A DNA stretch of 64,000 nt from assembly GCA_963703895.1 (NCBI GenBank), contig CAVPFX010000003.1, positions 248,001 through 312,000 of the forward strand, written 5' to 3'. Made by a program: the position numbers and the translations under genes. Origin of the DNA: VRUE01 sp963703895. GTDB lineage: Bacteria > Actinomycetota > Thermoleophilia > Solirubrobacterales > 70-9. The notes below the pieces were generated by a model. The model did not search any database and was not told where the DNA came from. It worked only from the letters and a program-made list of their open reading frames with translations. Of this stretch, positions 1 through 8,588 are shown piece by piece. Each line of letters begins with the position of its first letter. Positions within the stretch are counted from its first letter, which is position 1.

Positions 1-2247
1 GTAGCGGTAGAGGTCGTTGCCGGGGCTGGGTGGCGTTTCGCCGTTGACCGACCAGTAGAGGTGGGAGGAGTCGGCAGCGAGGCCGTTGAGGGAGCCCGTG
101 GGCTTGGCGAATTCGTTGTCTTTGCTCGCCGGTTCCAGTGCGAGATCAGCTCGGCCAATCGCTTCTTCGCTTTGCGAGGCCCAGTAGACGTGGAGGCCGT
201 CGACGGCCAGGCCGCGGATCCCGGCGGTTCCGATACCAATAATTTTGAATTCCGTGCCAGCCAGAGTTACACGAATTAGATAGCTCGTCAGAGCATCTTC
301 GGCAGCGATGTAGATATGGCTGGCGTTCAGTGCGATGCCGTAGGGAGTCCTGTTCGTGTCCACAGGAAAGAATTCCTGTTCGATCCCTTCGCCGTTAGCT
401 TCGGCGCGAGCGATCGATCGCCTGTTAAGGTCGCTGGCCGCATTAGCCCAATACACATGTGTCGTATTGACCGCGATGCCCTGCGGGTTGGAGGCGCCGG
501 TGATGAATTCGGATTCGGCGCTGGCTGGGGTGCCTTCAATGTCGGCGCGGCCGACCGTACCGCATCCATCTATGGGTTCTCCGTTCCCATTGCGGGGGCC
601 GGTGTTGGTCCAGTAGACGTGGCCGGCGTCGACGGCTACGTAACGCGGGGAGCTGGGGGCGGAGAATTTCTCTGTGATCGGTTCGCCCGCTTCGTCTTCC
701 GCTTCGATTTCGCATTCGGTCGACCCGGGTTCGATGAAGGCTTCATCGATGCTCGTGGTCGGGTTGGCGAGTTCGGCGCGACCGATCGTGCCGGCGATCG
801 GGTCAGCCCAGTAGGCGTATTTGGCATCGACGGCAACGCCGACTGCCCGTCCGGGGATGAAGGCGGCGTCTTCGATCGCTCCGGTCGTGCTCGAGCCCAT
901 GCCGATCGCAGGAGTGGGCTGTTCGGGTCCGGTGTTGGCATCGTCGGTGAGTTTCTCCGGCGAGGTGAAGAAGACTTCTGAGCCGTCGGCATTGGCGACC
1001 TGGAAGGCGGCGGGCTGGGGGCCGGCAGGGTCGGGAGCCCCCCGCTTTGAAGCCGAGACGTGGACCGTGCAGGCATCGGCTGGTTTGGTGCATTTGCCCG
1101 CGACCACGTCGCTTTGGGGCTGGGTCGGGTTCTGGCGCAGGTAGAGCTGGCCGGTGCCGGCTTCGGTGAAGTAGATGTCGCCGGCGGTAATCGCGTGGGT
1201 GCCCTGGAGGTAGTAGCCGCGGGCGGCGCCCCCCTGACTCAGCGAGCGAGCGTTAGTGCCCCTCGTCCAGTCATAGGGTCCGGCCAGAGCGCCTTTGTCC
1301 GGCGCTCTGGCGTCATTCAGCACGCCCGCCAGGGAGAGCCGCCCGCTGGCCCTATCCCAGGCGTAGAGGTTGGAACGGCCCTCGATCGCGGTTTCGATTG
1401 AGTCCTCGCCTTCCACAGGCGGCAGCGCGGCCTGGGATTCGAAGAAGACGACGGAGGCATCGGCGCTGGCGCCGACATAGGAGTATTCGGCGTTGGGGGT
1501 GTAGGCGGAGACAATCCTTGCCGGACCGCCTGTGGTTGACTGCGAAACGAGGGCTTTTTTCCTCGGGTTGCCGAGTTTCGTAGCGTTGGCGAAGGTCTCG
1601 GAGAAGTCCGGCAGCCAACCCAGCACCTGGGCCCGCTCGCCAAAGGACGGCGGCGGCAGGAGGCCTTGGGTGCTCCAACCTGTGCCGCGAGTGGAGAGGT
1701 AGGTGGGAAGCGCCTGGGCGCCCTTGCCGCCGGGGATGCCGAAGGTGCTCTGAAAGGTAATCCCGCTACCGTTGGCGGCGGCTTTGATCAGGCCCGCTTT
1801 GCCGGTTGCATCCCCCCCGTCCTTGTCGACCTCAGAGGATTGCTCATATGCACGGCCGTCTGGCGGTCCTTCCAATGGGGTGCCACGGGTTGCGAAGACG
1901 TGATCTGAGCCCATGCTTGGACCATCGCCGTTTTTGGTCACCAAGCGATAGTGGTAAAGGCCTCCCGGCGTCAGCCCTTCCACGGCAACTTCGATGTGGA
2001 CGGGCGAACTGCCGGTGGGAATCGCCCCTTCGGGCTGGGGGGCGTTGGTACAGGTGGCTGTCACGCAGTCGGCGGCACCGTACTCGAAGTGCCAGCGAGT
2101 CGGTTTGCCCTGGGGGTTTACCTCGGCTTCGAAGGTCACCGAAGTTGGGGTTACCGCGGAGACCTTGACGCCATTGATTTCCGGTGAGGCCGCTAGGGCC
2201 CCGCTGGTGAAGAAGGCACCAACGCACAAAGTCGCCAGGGCGATCAT
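1..2247 (-). CDS. Giant exported propeller-like protein, copy 1 (3' end outside window)
   Basis: The reading frame stays open from an ATG at 2247 to the window edge (749 codons), so the C-terminus is missing. The N-terminus is a hydrophobic export signal ending near ALAAS. A fibronectin-III-like domain follows (the W-H-F-E-Y-G segment near residue 45), then repeated blade-like motifs such as LYWSVNGETP, as in NHL/DUF5050-type beta-propellers. It is a close paralogue of the protein at 13520-16966, aligning along its whole visible length. Function is unknown; a surface or secreted binding role is inferred. The start is uncertain: a GTG at 2302 has a good Shine-Dalgarno (AAGGGGGA) and would add a positively charged n-region, but it is one base out of frame across a run of six G (2262-2285). 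Expression would be from the 2248-2419 interval. Confidence 0.75.
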   Translation of the reverse strand, partial: MIALATLCVGAFFTSGALAASPEINGVKVSAVTPTSVTFEAEVNPQGKPTRWHFEYGAADCVTATCTNAPQPEGAIPTGSSPVHIEVAVEGLTPGGLYHYRLVTKNGDGPSMGSDHVFATRGTPLEGPPDGRAYEQSSEVDKDGGDATGKAGLIKAAANGSGITFQSTFGIPGGKGAQALPTYLSTRGTGWSTQGLLPPPSFGERAQVLGWLPDFSETFANATKLGNPRKKALVSQSTTGGPARIVSAYTPNAEYSYVGASADASVVFFESQAALPPVEGEDSIETAIEGRSNLYAWDRASGRLSLAGVLNDARAPDKGALAGPYDWTRGTNARSLSQGGAARGYYLQGTHAITAGDIYFTEAGTGQLYLRQNPTQPQSDVVAGKCTKPADACTVHVSASKRGAPDPAGPQPAAFQVANADGSEVFFTSPEKLTDDANTGPEQPTPAIGMGSSTTGAIEDAAFIPGRAVGVAVDAKYAYWADPIAGTIGRAELANPTTSIDEAFIEPGSTECEIEAEDEAGEPITEKFSAPSSPRYVAVDAGHVYWTNTGPRNGNGEPIDGCGTVGRADIEGTPASAESEFITGASNPQGIAVNTTHVYWANAASDLNRRSIARAEANGEGIEQEFFPVDTNRTPYGIALNASHIYIAAEDALTSYLIRVTLAGTEFKIIGIGTAGIRGLAVDGLHVYWASQSEEAIGRADLALEPASKDNEFAKPTGSLNGLAADSSHLYWSVNGETPPSPGNDLYRY

Positions 2248-2336
2248 GCTCGCCCGGCGTCCCCTTTTCCCCCCGCTCCCCCCACATTCCAGACTGCTTC
2301 ACTTCATCCCCCTTGTGTCTCCCTGACTTCCTTAGT

Positions 2337-2371
2337 AGCCCCAAGCCGCACCATCGGCGCGACTTGGGGCT
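2337..2371 (-). terminator. Hairpin between two secreted-protein genes
   Basis: AGCCCCAAG pairs with CTTGGGGCT in a perfect 9-bp stem with partly paired inner bases. It lies 49 bp beyond the stop of the family A gene at 2420 and 35 bp upstream of the propeller gene's GTG candidate. No T-run follows on the minus strand, so it may be a weak terminator, an RNA-stabilising hairpin or an attenuator. Confidence 0.45.
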
Positions 2372-2419
2372 GTGGTTCTCGCTAGACGCAACTACCTACC
2401 TAACGCCTAGCACCTCCAT

Positions 2420-3121
2420 TTATCCAGCAACACCAGAGAATTTCAGACCCACATGGCCTGTACCGGCAAGCGCCAAGATGACGCTACCGTCAATCGTAGC
2501 CGGCTGACCCAGAGCAGTAAGGGAGGTTCCAGCGCCTTGTTCTGCTAAGTGTTCAACCAATTCTGTACCGATTACACCTTTACAATCTTTGAGGTTCAAG
2601 TTACCTGCCACAGGCACGTTTTCCCCGATTGCACACAGTTCGCCCATTTCGATATTGACGAATTCAGGAGCCACCTCAGGGAAGAGTTTAGTAACGGTTT
2701 CGCCACCTGATAACTGAAGTAAGCCTAAGCCATTTTTAGTAATAATCGTACCCGATGCGCCGCCGCCACCCTTCGGTTTGCAATTGGCGGTCGTCGTACC
2801 GTTCAGCTTCGTCAAGCACCCGCTGAATGTTGCAGTGCCTTCAGTCGTGCTGCCGGTAGTCTTGAGTTTAACGTTACTCAAGCTCACCGCCGTGCATAAA
2901 ATATCGACTTTCGTTCCGCCTTTAGTGGTGAATAATAGGTCGGCGGTTTTATTCTCCAGTTCTTTGACCTGAACTTCTGGCAGTAAGGTCGAGTTGACGT
3001 TCGAGCCATTGACCTTCCAGTTTGACGTCGCTTCCGCCTGAGCGGAAGCGGCGAAAGCCATCAGGCTAAGCGCAGCCATCAAGCAAATCCCGATGACCTT
3101 ACGCCCGTTTGATCGAATCAT
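2420..3121 (-). CDS. Secreted family A protein, copy 1
   Basis: A 233-aa exported protein of unknown function. The start is the ATG at 3121, preceded by the GTGAGAGGA ribosome-binding segment shared by family A genes. A signal peptide (MIRSNGRK then a hydrophobic stretch to SAQA) is followed by a Cys-containing beta-rich domain with LCTAV, FSGC, CKP, CAIGE and DCK motifs. These recur in the paralogues at 17099, 18502, 31496 and 32265; the closest is 31496, which shares VNGxN, TLLPExQVKELE and NVKLKTxGSTTEG. Composition is AT-richer than the neighbours, and TTA encodes several leucines (three in the segment GLGLLQLSGG). Conserved Cys pairs suggest disulphides outside the membrane. It has its own promoter region and sits alone. 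Confidence 0.8.
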   Translation of the reverse strand: MIRSNGRKVIGICLMAALSLMAFAASAQAEATSNWKVNGSNVNSTLLPEVQVKELENKTADLLFTTKGGTKVDILCTAVSLSNVKLKTTGSTTEGTATFSGCLTKLNGTTTANCKPKGGGGASGTIITKNGLGLLQLSGGETVTKLFPEVAPEFVNIEMGELCAIGENVPVAGNLNLKDCKGVIGTELVEHLAEQGAGTSLTALGQPATIDGSVILALAGTGHVGLKFSGVAG

Positions 3122-3126
3122 TTGAT

Positions 3127-3243
3127 TCCTCTCACATTGAGTTACGGTTTTGAGCATGAGACGGGTCGGTTTTCTATCCCGTCTGGCCAACTGTCCCATG
3201 CAGGCCCGATTCGATCAAGTTTTTTAGCTCCATGTTTTCTATC
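3127..3243 (-). promoter_or_regulatory. Family A type upstream region (copy 1)
   Basis: Reading on the minus strand, the order is: GATAGAAAAC box (3234-3243), TTGATC -35-like element (3213-3218), 17-bp spacer ending in TGG, GACAGT -10-like element, a second GATAGAAAAC box (3169-3178), ACCGTAACT leader word (3140-3148) and the GTGAGAGGA Shine-Dalgarno (3127-3135). The same order, with 21 bp between CTTGA and TGGGAC, is found upstream of 17099 and 18502. The transcription start is not known. Confidence 0.55.
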
Positions 3244-3266
3244 TCACTTCTTCCCCTGCCTAAAAG

Positions 3267-3299
3267 AAGGTGGACCAGGGTCGCGCCCTGGTCCACCTT
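3267..3299 (-). terminator. Intrinsic terminator after family B gene (copy 1)
   Basis: AAGGTGGACCAGGG and its exact complement form a 14-bp stem with a 5-nt loop. On the minus strand the stem is followed by CTTTTAGG. It lies 8 bp past the stop codon of the gene at 3308. Confidence 0.75.
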
Positions 3300-3307
3300 G
3301 CGCTCTC

Positions 3308-4195
3308 CTAGGGGTTTTCAGCGTCATTCAAGCGAACGGCGGCTCCAGCGCCGAAGTACGCCGTATTTTCAAGAACTGCTGTGTTTTTACCTGCCGCTGC
3401 GGGTAGCCCAGCCGAAACATTGATCACTGGATCGAGCAGCAATTCGACCAAGGGCCCGCCGCAACCTGAAGCACCAGGCGCCGCCCAAGCGTTGTCGACC
3501 AGCGTGATGTCTTCGCCAAAGGCTATTGCACCTTCCTCAAGGAAATCGAGGAAACCCGTGTGGCCGCTGATTGGTTTGTTGGGCCCTGGCGGAGCGGTTT
3601 TGCCGGTGGTCAGTTCCCAAATTATCGGCGAGCTCGAGGAGCCCACGTAGCAGTTGGTACCCAAGAATGGATTTTCCAAGTGTACCTTTACCGGCAGTTT
3701 CAGTGCCACGCCGGCTTCTTCCGCCAGCCGATTTTCACTGAGCACGATCTCGGAAGCGGGCCTTGCTAGTTCAAGCGTGGAATTCGCGCCTGTCAATTTA
3801 CTTTCCAAAGCCAATTCACAGGTAAGCCGCAGGATAGGTTCTTTGATTTCTTTGCAGTTAACAAGCCCTGCAAGACCCCCGGGAACCGGCTGCGGGGTTT
3901 TCGAAAGGGTAACCCCGTTTTCCGCCGCGAAAAACGGTGCATATTCTTCAACCGCTTTACCTGCGCCACCCTGCAGGGTGACCGGGTTAACAATCGGCAC
4001 TTTCTTGCTGCCGAGCACTACTTCACCAGATTCCGTCACGGAGTAGACGCATTTCTTGACTTCTAGGTTTTTATAAGGGCATTGCTGGAACCTGACGTAA
4101 TTCCCGGTCAGTTCCGCCTGGGCGACAGGCACCATTGCAGTAAGTGCCACTACCACCGCTGTAAGCGTGCCTATCAAGGTTCGTCTAGTGGACAT
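3308..4195 (-). CDS. Secreted family B protein, copy 1
   Basis: A 295-aa exported protein with a signal peptide (MSTRRTL, hydrophobic core, VAQA). The mature part opens with the family B signature LTGNYVRFQQCPYKNLEVKKC. It shares long blocks with 6776 and 9205: GEVVLGSKKVP, GGAGK, VTLSKTPQ, LENPFLGxxCYVGS, LVDNAWxAPxAxGCGG and the terminal AAxVRLNxxENP. No enzymatic motif is seen; paired cysteines suggest disulphides. The start has a good GGAGAGAGAT ribosome-binding site. The gene is slightly less GC-rich than copies 2 and 3. It is followed by a strong terminator and preceded by the collagen-like gene in the same direction. Confidence 0.8.
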   Translation of the reverse strand: MSTRRTLIGTLTAVVVALTAMVPVAQAELTGNYVRFQQCPYKNLEVKKCVYSVTESGEVVLGSKKVPIVNPVTLQGGAGKAVEEYAPFFAAENGVTLSKTPQPVPGGLAGLVNCKEIKEPILRLTCELALESKLTGANSTLELARPASEIVLSENRLAEEAGVALKLPVKVHLENPFLGTNCYVGSSSSPIIWELTTGKTAPPGPNKPISGHTGFLDFLEEGAIAFGEDITLVDNAWAAPGASGCGGPLVELLLDPVINVSAGLPAAAGKNTAVLENTAYFGAGAAVRLNDAENP

Positions 4196-4233
4196 ATCTC
4201 TCTCCTTCTAGATGCTCGATGTCAAACTTCTAC

Positions 4234-4266
4234 CGCCAGCCCGAGAAACGCTTCCTCGGGCTGGCG
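4234..4266 (-). terminator. Hairpin downstream of the collagen-like gene
   Basis: CGCCAGCCCGAG pairs with CTCGGGCTGGCG in a 12-bp stem with a 9-nt loop. It lies 43 bp past the stop at 4310 and upstream of the family B start at 4195. The following minus-strand sequence is only weakly T-rich. Confidence 0.6.
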
Positions 4267-4309
4267 AACACCATTACTTGCTACATCTCGAACCTAGGTT
4301 GATTCGCTG

Positions 4310-5188
4310 TCATCCTCCTGAAACCGCATAAGTCCCCCATACAGCCCCGGGAGTAGTGATGTTCAAGTGCAAGAATCCGCCGGCGCGAGTCGCCCCCGGA
4401 GTTTCTCCACTCACACCCACACGTGTTACGCTCACAAAGGTTGCGGCCGTCGATTGAGCTGGGAAATTGTAGACGCAGAGCGTACGGGCTTCTGCTGTAG
4501 GGGCAACTTCAGGCCCAAGGGCATTGTTCAGGCAGTGTTTCTGGAATTCGGTCGGTTCCATTTCGCCAGGAGACACTTCAACTTCAGGTTCTTCACCATT
4601 ACCGTAGAAGACTTTGGCTACGCCGACGTTTCCGGCAAGGGGGAGCGCAAAGCTCAACGGTGTTTCAACTTCTCCGGTTCCGGAAACAGACCAGGCCCCT
4701 GTCTCAGACTTACCTGCGGGAAGAGGGATGAGTGTTTCGCCTCCGCCGGGTTCGCCATCTTTACCGTTGCAGATTTCGGTTTCTGCTCCACCAGTTTTCT
4801 CTTCCTTGAGAAGAGCGCCGCCACGTTCTTCGCATTCAAACGAGGGTTCACCCGGTGCTATCGGCGTCAGTTGGATATTTGTTCCGTCTTCGCCATTCGT
4901 GCCGTTAGTGCCATTAGTCCCGTTAGTGCCAGCATCGCCCTTGTCGCCCTTGGCGCCTGGAGCTCCCTGAGACCCTGTTGGACCCGCGAGTCCGGGAGCG
5001 CCAGGTTTCCCGGCGAATTTTTTGGCGATCTTTTCGACTTCCTTCTTCTGCTTTCCAGTCAAACTACCTGCGGCAGCAAAGGCACCGCCAGTCAGGGCTA
5101 CGACCATTGCGATTACGGCAACCGTAAGTCCTGGACCGTTGGAGCTTAGGCGCTCCTTAAATCTTTTGAAGAAACCTATTTTTTCCAT
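4310..5188 (-). CDS. Collagen-like membrane/surface protein
   Basis: A 292-aa protein starting at the ATG at 5188, behind a clear GGGAGGA site. A short basic N-terminus is followed by one hydrophobic segment (residues 19-40), probably an anchor or uncleaved signal. A Lys-rich stretch and about fifteen Gly-X-Y triplets (residues 60-104) come next, including a run of GTN repeats typical of bacterial collagen-like proteins. The C-terminal ~185 residues form a globular domain with a few Cys. The likely role is a surface trimer or adhesin-like structure (inference). The first 32 nt overlap the 3' end of the tandem-TetR gene in another frame, so the two are probably co-transcribed and translation may be coupled. 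Confidence 0.8.
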   Translation of the reverse strand: MEKIGFFKRFKERLSSNGPGLTVAVIAMVVALTGGAFAAAGSLTGKQKKEVEKIAKKFAGKPGAPGLAGPTGSQGAPGAKGDKGDAGTNGTNGTNGTNGEDGTNIQLTPIAPGEPSFECEERGGALLKEEKTGGAETEICNGKDGEPGGGETLIPLPAGKSETGAWSVSGTGEVETPLSFALPLAGNVGVAKVFYGNGEEPEVEVSPGEMEPTEFQKHCLNNALGPEVAPTAEARTLCVYNFPAQSTAATFVSVTRVGVSGETPGATRAGGFLHLNITTPGAVWGTYAVSGG

Positions 5189-6584
5189 GATTTTTCCTCC
5201 CTGGTTCGTTTGGTTCGTGATCCCACTCACGATTTTCCTGACATGTGTGTGCTGCGTAATCCGTCTCTTCGCGGATGGACGCTGCTGCGGTAGAAGATCC
5301 GACAAGCGGTGCCAAGGCAAAGTATGCAAATGCCCCGGCAGCCTTCGGAATGATGCCGATCCTTCTTCTTGCTACGGCATCATCAAGGTTCTCGAAAATT
5401 GCACCAACCGAAGCACTGAGTGCAATTTTTTCGATCCTGGACTTTGTTGGAGTGAGTTCTTCAAGCAAAGCGATTGCATCAGCCTTTACTTGCTCGCGAC
5501 ATTTCATCGTAGATAAATGAGCCAGGGCCAAGTCGCCAAAGCAAAGATGGGCAAGTGCCTGGCTTCTGGCCACACAGGCACCAAAGGTTGCGATTGCACG
5601 GCAGAAGCCTCGCAGGGGTGTCGGTGCGTTTTGGCCAGTGTCTCGTGCCGCTCCCAACGCCGCGCCAGCGTGCAGTTCCATCGCCGCTGCCAGAGCGTCA
5701 TCAGCACTCTGAAAATGGCGGTGGAAGCATCGCCGAGATACACCAGCTGCTGTGAGAATCGCCTCGAGCGAGATCTTCCTTCCACTCTCGGTTGCGACAA
5801 GTCTGGAAATGGCAGAGAGGAGGAGGGAACGGTCTCCACCGGCCACCGGTTCTTCCCCCTCCCCACCCTCGCTCGATAGGACTGAGAGGGGAGCCCACGC
5901 TGCCTCGGCGGAGTGCTGATATGAGTTGGTCCACCAAGCCAAGTCAGATTGGAGACTTGTCAAGGAGCCTTCCCCTGCCAACAACTGGGAGCGAGCAGCA
6001 CTGGAGAGGCCACCGACGACGTAACTTGCTACGAACGCGTCCTCGGTTCGCTCTGCGCCTTTGAGCACCCCGGCCAAGATCGAGCGGCTCGCATCTCGCA
6101 CCAGCATGGTCGCGTCTGGCCCCGCCAAATTTGCCTCCACGAGCATGAGACGCGCTGCCTGCGGATCCCTTCCCCACTCCATGAGAATCGCGCGGCCCGA
6201 GCGGGTCAATCCCCCTACCTCGGACTGCTCGGATCGCGCCAAGGCGATGCCGCGGAGAACCCGGCGAACGACCAACTCATGCACGCTCCAGAAGCAGTCC
6301 TGCTTGTCGGAGTAGTGCTGGTAGAACGAGCGAGTGGATACCCCCGCCGCTTTGGTCAGGCTCCGCACCGTGACTGCGTCGTAGCCCTGTTCGGCAACGA
6401 GCTCGATCATCGCGCGGTGAATGCGCGTTCGCTGGTGACGGGCAACATCCGCCGCAGACTTTCCGGGCCCAGGCTTCAGCTTGCCGCGAGAAGTCTCTGA
6501 CGAGGCAGTCCGATCGACGTCGACGAACGGCACCTCTATGGGAACGGTGAGCGAAGCCCCCCGATCCGACCGCAATTGCGGCAA
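5157..6584 (-). CDS. Tandem-domain TetR-like transcription regulator, copy 1
   Basis: A 475-aa protein with two TetR-type helix-turn-helix modules in one chain: residues 52-97 (AAGVSTRSFYQHY) and 251-296 (AAGVSRRCFHRHF). Each is followed by a helical region, so one polypeptide may act as a pseudo-dimer. Usual TetR proteins are ~200 aa with one such domain. It is paralogous to 19694-21055. The start shown is TTG; internal starts such as the GTG near residue 19 are possible. The C-terminus continues ~35 residues beyond the paralogue's end, and that tail is encoded by the leader and start of the downstream collagen-like gene. A promoter with TTGAAA/TACGAA lies at 6635-6663. Likely targets are its own operon or nearby secreted-protein genes (inference). 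Confidence 0.8.
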   Translation of the reverse strand: MPQLRSDRGASLTVPIEVPFVDVDRTASSETSRGKLKPGPGKSAADVARHQRTRIHRAMIELVAEQGYDAVTVRSLTKAAGVSTRSFYQHYSDKQDCFWSVHELVVRRVLRGIALARSEQSEVGGLTRSGRAILMEWGRDPQAARLMLVEANLAGPDATMLVRDASRSILAGVLKGAERTEDAFVASYVVGGLSSAARSQLLAGEGSLTSLQSDLAWWTNSYQHSAEAAWAPLSVLSSEGGEGEEPVAGGDRSLLLSAISRLVATESGRKISLEAILTAAGVSRRCFHRHFQSADDALAAAMELHAGAALGAARDTGQNAPTPLRGFCRAIATFGACVARSQALAHLCFGDLALAHLSTMKCREQVKADAIALLEELTPTKSRIEKIALSASVGAIFENLDDAVARRRIGIIPKAAGAFAYFALAPLVGSSTAAASIREETDYAAHTCQENREWDHEPNEPGRKNHGKNRFLQKI

Positions 6585-6634
6585 ACCCCTCTCCCTTCCC
6601 CTTAGAACCTCCGGCGTATCTAGAAACCTTCTAA

Positions 6635-6685
6635 TTCGTACCAGATTCAGTGCATGTTTTCAAGGATTCAGTGCATGTTTTCAAG
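6635..6685 (-). promoter_or_regulatory. Promoter with a tandem 21-bp repeat, tandem-TetR copy 1
   Basis: On the minus strand TTGAAA (6658-6663), a 17-bp spacer and TACGAA (6635-6640) form a promoter like that of the paralogous regulator at 21055. A 21-bp unit is perfectly repeated head-to-tail (6644-6664 and 6665-6685), so the -35 element is present twice (second copy 6679-6684). The repeat could be a regulator-binding site or a slippage product. Confidence 0.6.
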
Positions 6686-6707
6686 GCTGAAGCGGTCTTC
6701 CACCCCC

Positions 6708-6747
6708 CCAAAAAAAACAAAGCGCCGGGGCTCCCGCCCCGGCGCTT
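6708..6747 (-). terminator. Intrinsic terminator after family B gene (copy 2)
   Basis: AAGCGCCGGGG pairs perfectly with CCCCGGCGCTT (6720-6747). On the minus strand the stem runs into TGTTTTTTTT, a classic rho-independent terminator, 28 bp beyond the stop at 6776. Confidence 0.85.
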
Positions 6748-6775
6748 GGTCCAACGTCTTGCCTAGAGCCTCGCC

Positions 6776-7672
6776 CTAGGGGTTTTCCGCGTCGTTTAGC
6801 CGCACCGCCGCGGCAGCGGCGATGTTGAGCGTGTTTTTGAGGATCGCGGTGTTTTTGCCCGCTGCCGCAGGAAGACCCGAGGCGGCGTTGATGATCGGGT
6901 TGAGGATCAGTTCCGCTGGGAACCCGCCGCAGCCCGAGGCACCGGGAGCAGACCAGGCGTTGTCGACCAGGACCGCTTCTTTGCTGACGGCGATCGAGCC
7001 TTCCTCGAGGAATTCGATGAAGCCGGCTTTGCCTGAGATCGGTTTGTTGGGAGCGGGCGGTGCGGTCGTGCCCGTGGTCAGGTTCCAGGTCAACGGCGAG
7101 CCGGTCGAGCCGACGTAGCAGCCGGAGCCCAGGAACGGGTTTTCCAGGCGGGTCTTGACCGGCATTTTCAGCGCCACTCCTTCTTCGGCGGCGAGGTTGT
7201 TTTCAGAGACCACGATCTCGGTCGCGGGACGGGCTAGTTCAAGCGTCGCGTAGAGCCCGGTGAGACCGTTTTCGAAAACCGCTTCGCAGGCGAGGCGCAA
7301 GAAGAAATCTTTGATTTCTTTGCAGTTGATGATGCCCCCGAGGCCGCCGGGAACCGGTTGGGGGGTTTTGGAGAGCGTGACGCCGTTGGTGGCGGCGAAG
7401 AAGGGCGCGTAGCCTTCGACCTGTTTACCGGCGCCGCCCTGCAGGATGACGGGGTTGACGATCGGCACTTTCTTGGAGCCGAGCACCACTTCGCCTGAGT
7501 TGGTCACGGATAGAATGCATTTTTTGACTTCCAGGTTTTTATAGGGGCACTGGCCGAATTTGACGTAGTTGCCGGTCAGTTTGGCCTGGGCCGTGGTGGC
7601 GAGGCCAAAGACGGCCAGCGCCGCGATCAGGAGTGCCGCGAAGGCCCTCCCCTTGCTCGATCGGGTTCTCAT
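6776..7672 (-). CDS. Secreted family B protein, copy 2
   Basis: A 298-aa exported protein. The ATG at 7672 is chosen because GAGGGAGAT precedes it and it begins a normal signal peptide (MRTRSSKGR, hydrophobic core, TAQA); an in-frame ATG 33 nt upstream would add an unlikely extension. The mature part starts KLTGNYVKFGQCPYKNLEVKKC and is strongly similar to the proteins at 3308 and 9205. Its G+C is higher than copy 1 and typical of the host. It lies downstream of the frameshifted PEBP gene and ends in a strong terminator. No catalytic motif is visible; a structural or surface role is inferred from export and Cys content. Confidence 0.8.
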   Translation of the reverse strand: MRTRSSKGRAFAALLIAALAVFGLATTAQAKLTGNYVKFGQCPYKNLEVKKCILSVTNSGEVVLGSKKVPIVNPVILQGGAGKQVEGYAPFFAATNGVTLSKTPQPVPGGLGGIINCKEIKDFFLRLACEAVFENGLTGLYATLELARPATEIVVSENNLAAEEGVALKMPVKTRLENPFLGSGCYVGSTGSPLTWNLTTGTTAPPAPNKPISGKAGFIEFLEEGSIAVSKEAVLVDNAWSAPGASGCGGFPAELILNPIINAASGLPAAAGKNTAILKNTLNIAAAAAVRLNDAENP

Positions 7673-7723
7673 ATCTCCCTCATTCCTTGTTTGCATGATT
7701 GACACGGGAAGAAGCTCTTGGGC

Positions 7724-8588
7724 TCAGCCGCGTTCATAGACCGCGGGGAGCAGGCCGACGTTGCCCGAGACGTCGAGGATCTCTTGGCGCAGCGCCAGCG
7801 GGTCGAAGCCGCGCTGGGGGGAGAGCGATCGCGGCAGCGCGTAGAGGGCGAGCATGTAGGTTTCCCCGGCGCCTTGGGGGCAGATGGAGTAGCCGAGGCG
7901 ACCGAAGCCGTTGGTGCCAACGATCGCGCCGGCGGGCAATTTGCCCGCGGCGATTTCCTCCAGCTCGGGGTCGATGCCCGCCAGCGCCCAGTCGAAGAAG
8001 ATCTTTTCGTTCACCGGCGCCACGTTCATCACGAAGAGCGCCAGTTCGGCGCTGCCCGCCGGCACCCCTCCCCACTTGAGCTGGGGCCAGCTGTCTTTGC
8101 CATCGCAGGTGTAGGTGGGGTCGAGGCGGCCGAGGTGCCCGGCGGCGGCAACGATCGCGGGGCTCCTAAGGCTGATGTCGGCGACCGTGGCTTCCTGCAC
8201 CTCTTCGGGGCTGGGCGCCTGCTCCTTTTGGCCCTTCGGCGCGGCGATGCGGGGGCCGTGCTTGGCGCCCTGCCCTGGGGGAGCGCCAGAAGAAGAGGAA
8301 GCTCGAGGAGTCGCCTGAGTGAGAGGAGGAGGACTGCTTGGAGCCCTGGGCCCCCTCCCCCGCGCCGGTGGCGGCGGGGTTGGCCGCGGTGCCTCCTCCT
8401 TGTCCTTGGGCGGCCTGAGCCTGAGCGGAGGTCTCAGCGGCGGCGGAGCCGTCGCTTTGACCCTCGGAGGAGCCCCCGCCGCAGCCGGCGAGGGCAAGTG
8501 CCGCAACCGCGAGCGCCAGGGTCGCCCTGGCGCTCGCGGTCTTGGCGAGGGGCGCTAGGAGACTGATAGCGCCTGTTCTCTGTGCCAC
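7724..8588 (-). pseudogene. PEBP-family (YbhB/YbcL-like) lipoprotein, frameshifted
   Basis: The 5' part encodes a lipoprotein signal (basic n-region, hydrophobic core, LALAGC) and a Ser/Gln/Gly-rich linker. The 3' part, in another frame, encodes a phosphatidylethanolamine-binding-protein-like domain with TYTCDGKD, PELEEI and GTNGFGRLGYSICP segments. The two join if one T is removed from GAGCTTC at 8298-8304, giving a run of Ser codons and then GAPPGQGAKHG. The repaired protein would be ~287 aa from the GTG at 8588. That start overlaps the end of the gene at 8555 and has no strong ribosome site; an ATG at 8621 is an alternative. PEBP proteins bind small anionic ligands; the role here is unknown. 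It may be intact if the extra base is a sequencing error. Confidence 0.65.

Noticed and set aside
61..1908. Plus-strand open frames opposite the first propeller gene
   Set aside because: They mirror the minus-strand coding region, and the same shadows occur opposite the paralogue at 13520-16966.
8298..8304. Programmed frameshifting at GAGCTTC
   Set aside because: No slippery heptamer or downstream structure is evident, and the same word appears in three unrelated genes while GAAGCTC/GAGCTTC also occurs harmlessly in frame elsewhere (for example near 10767).
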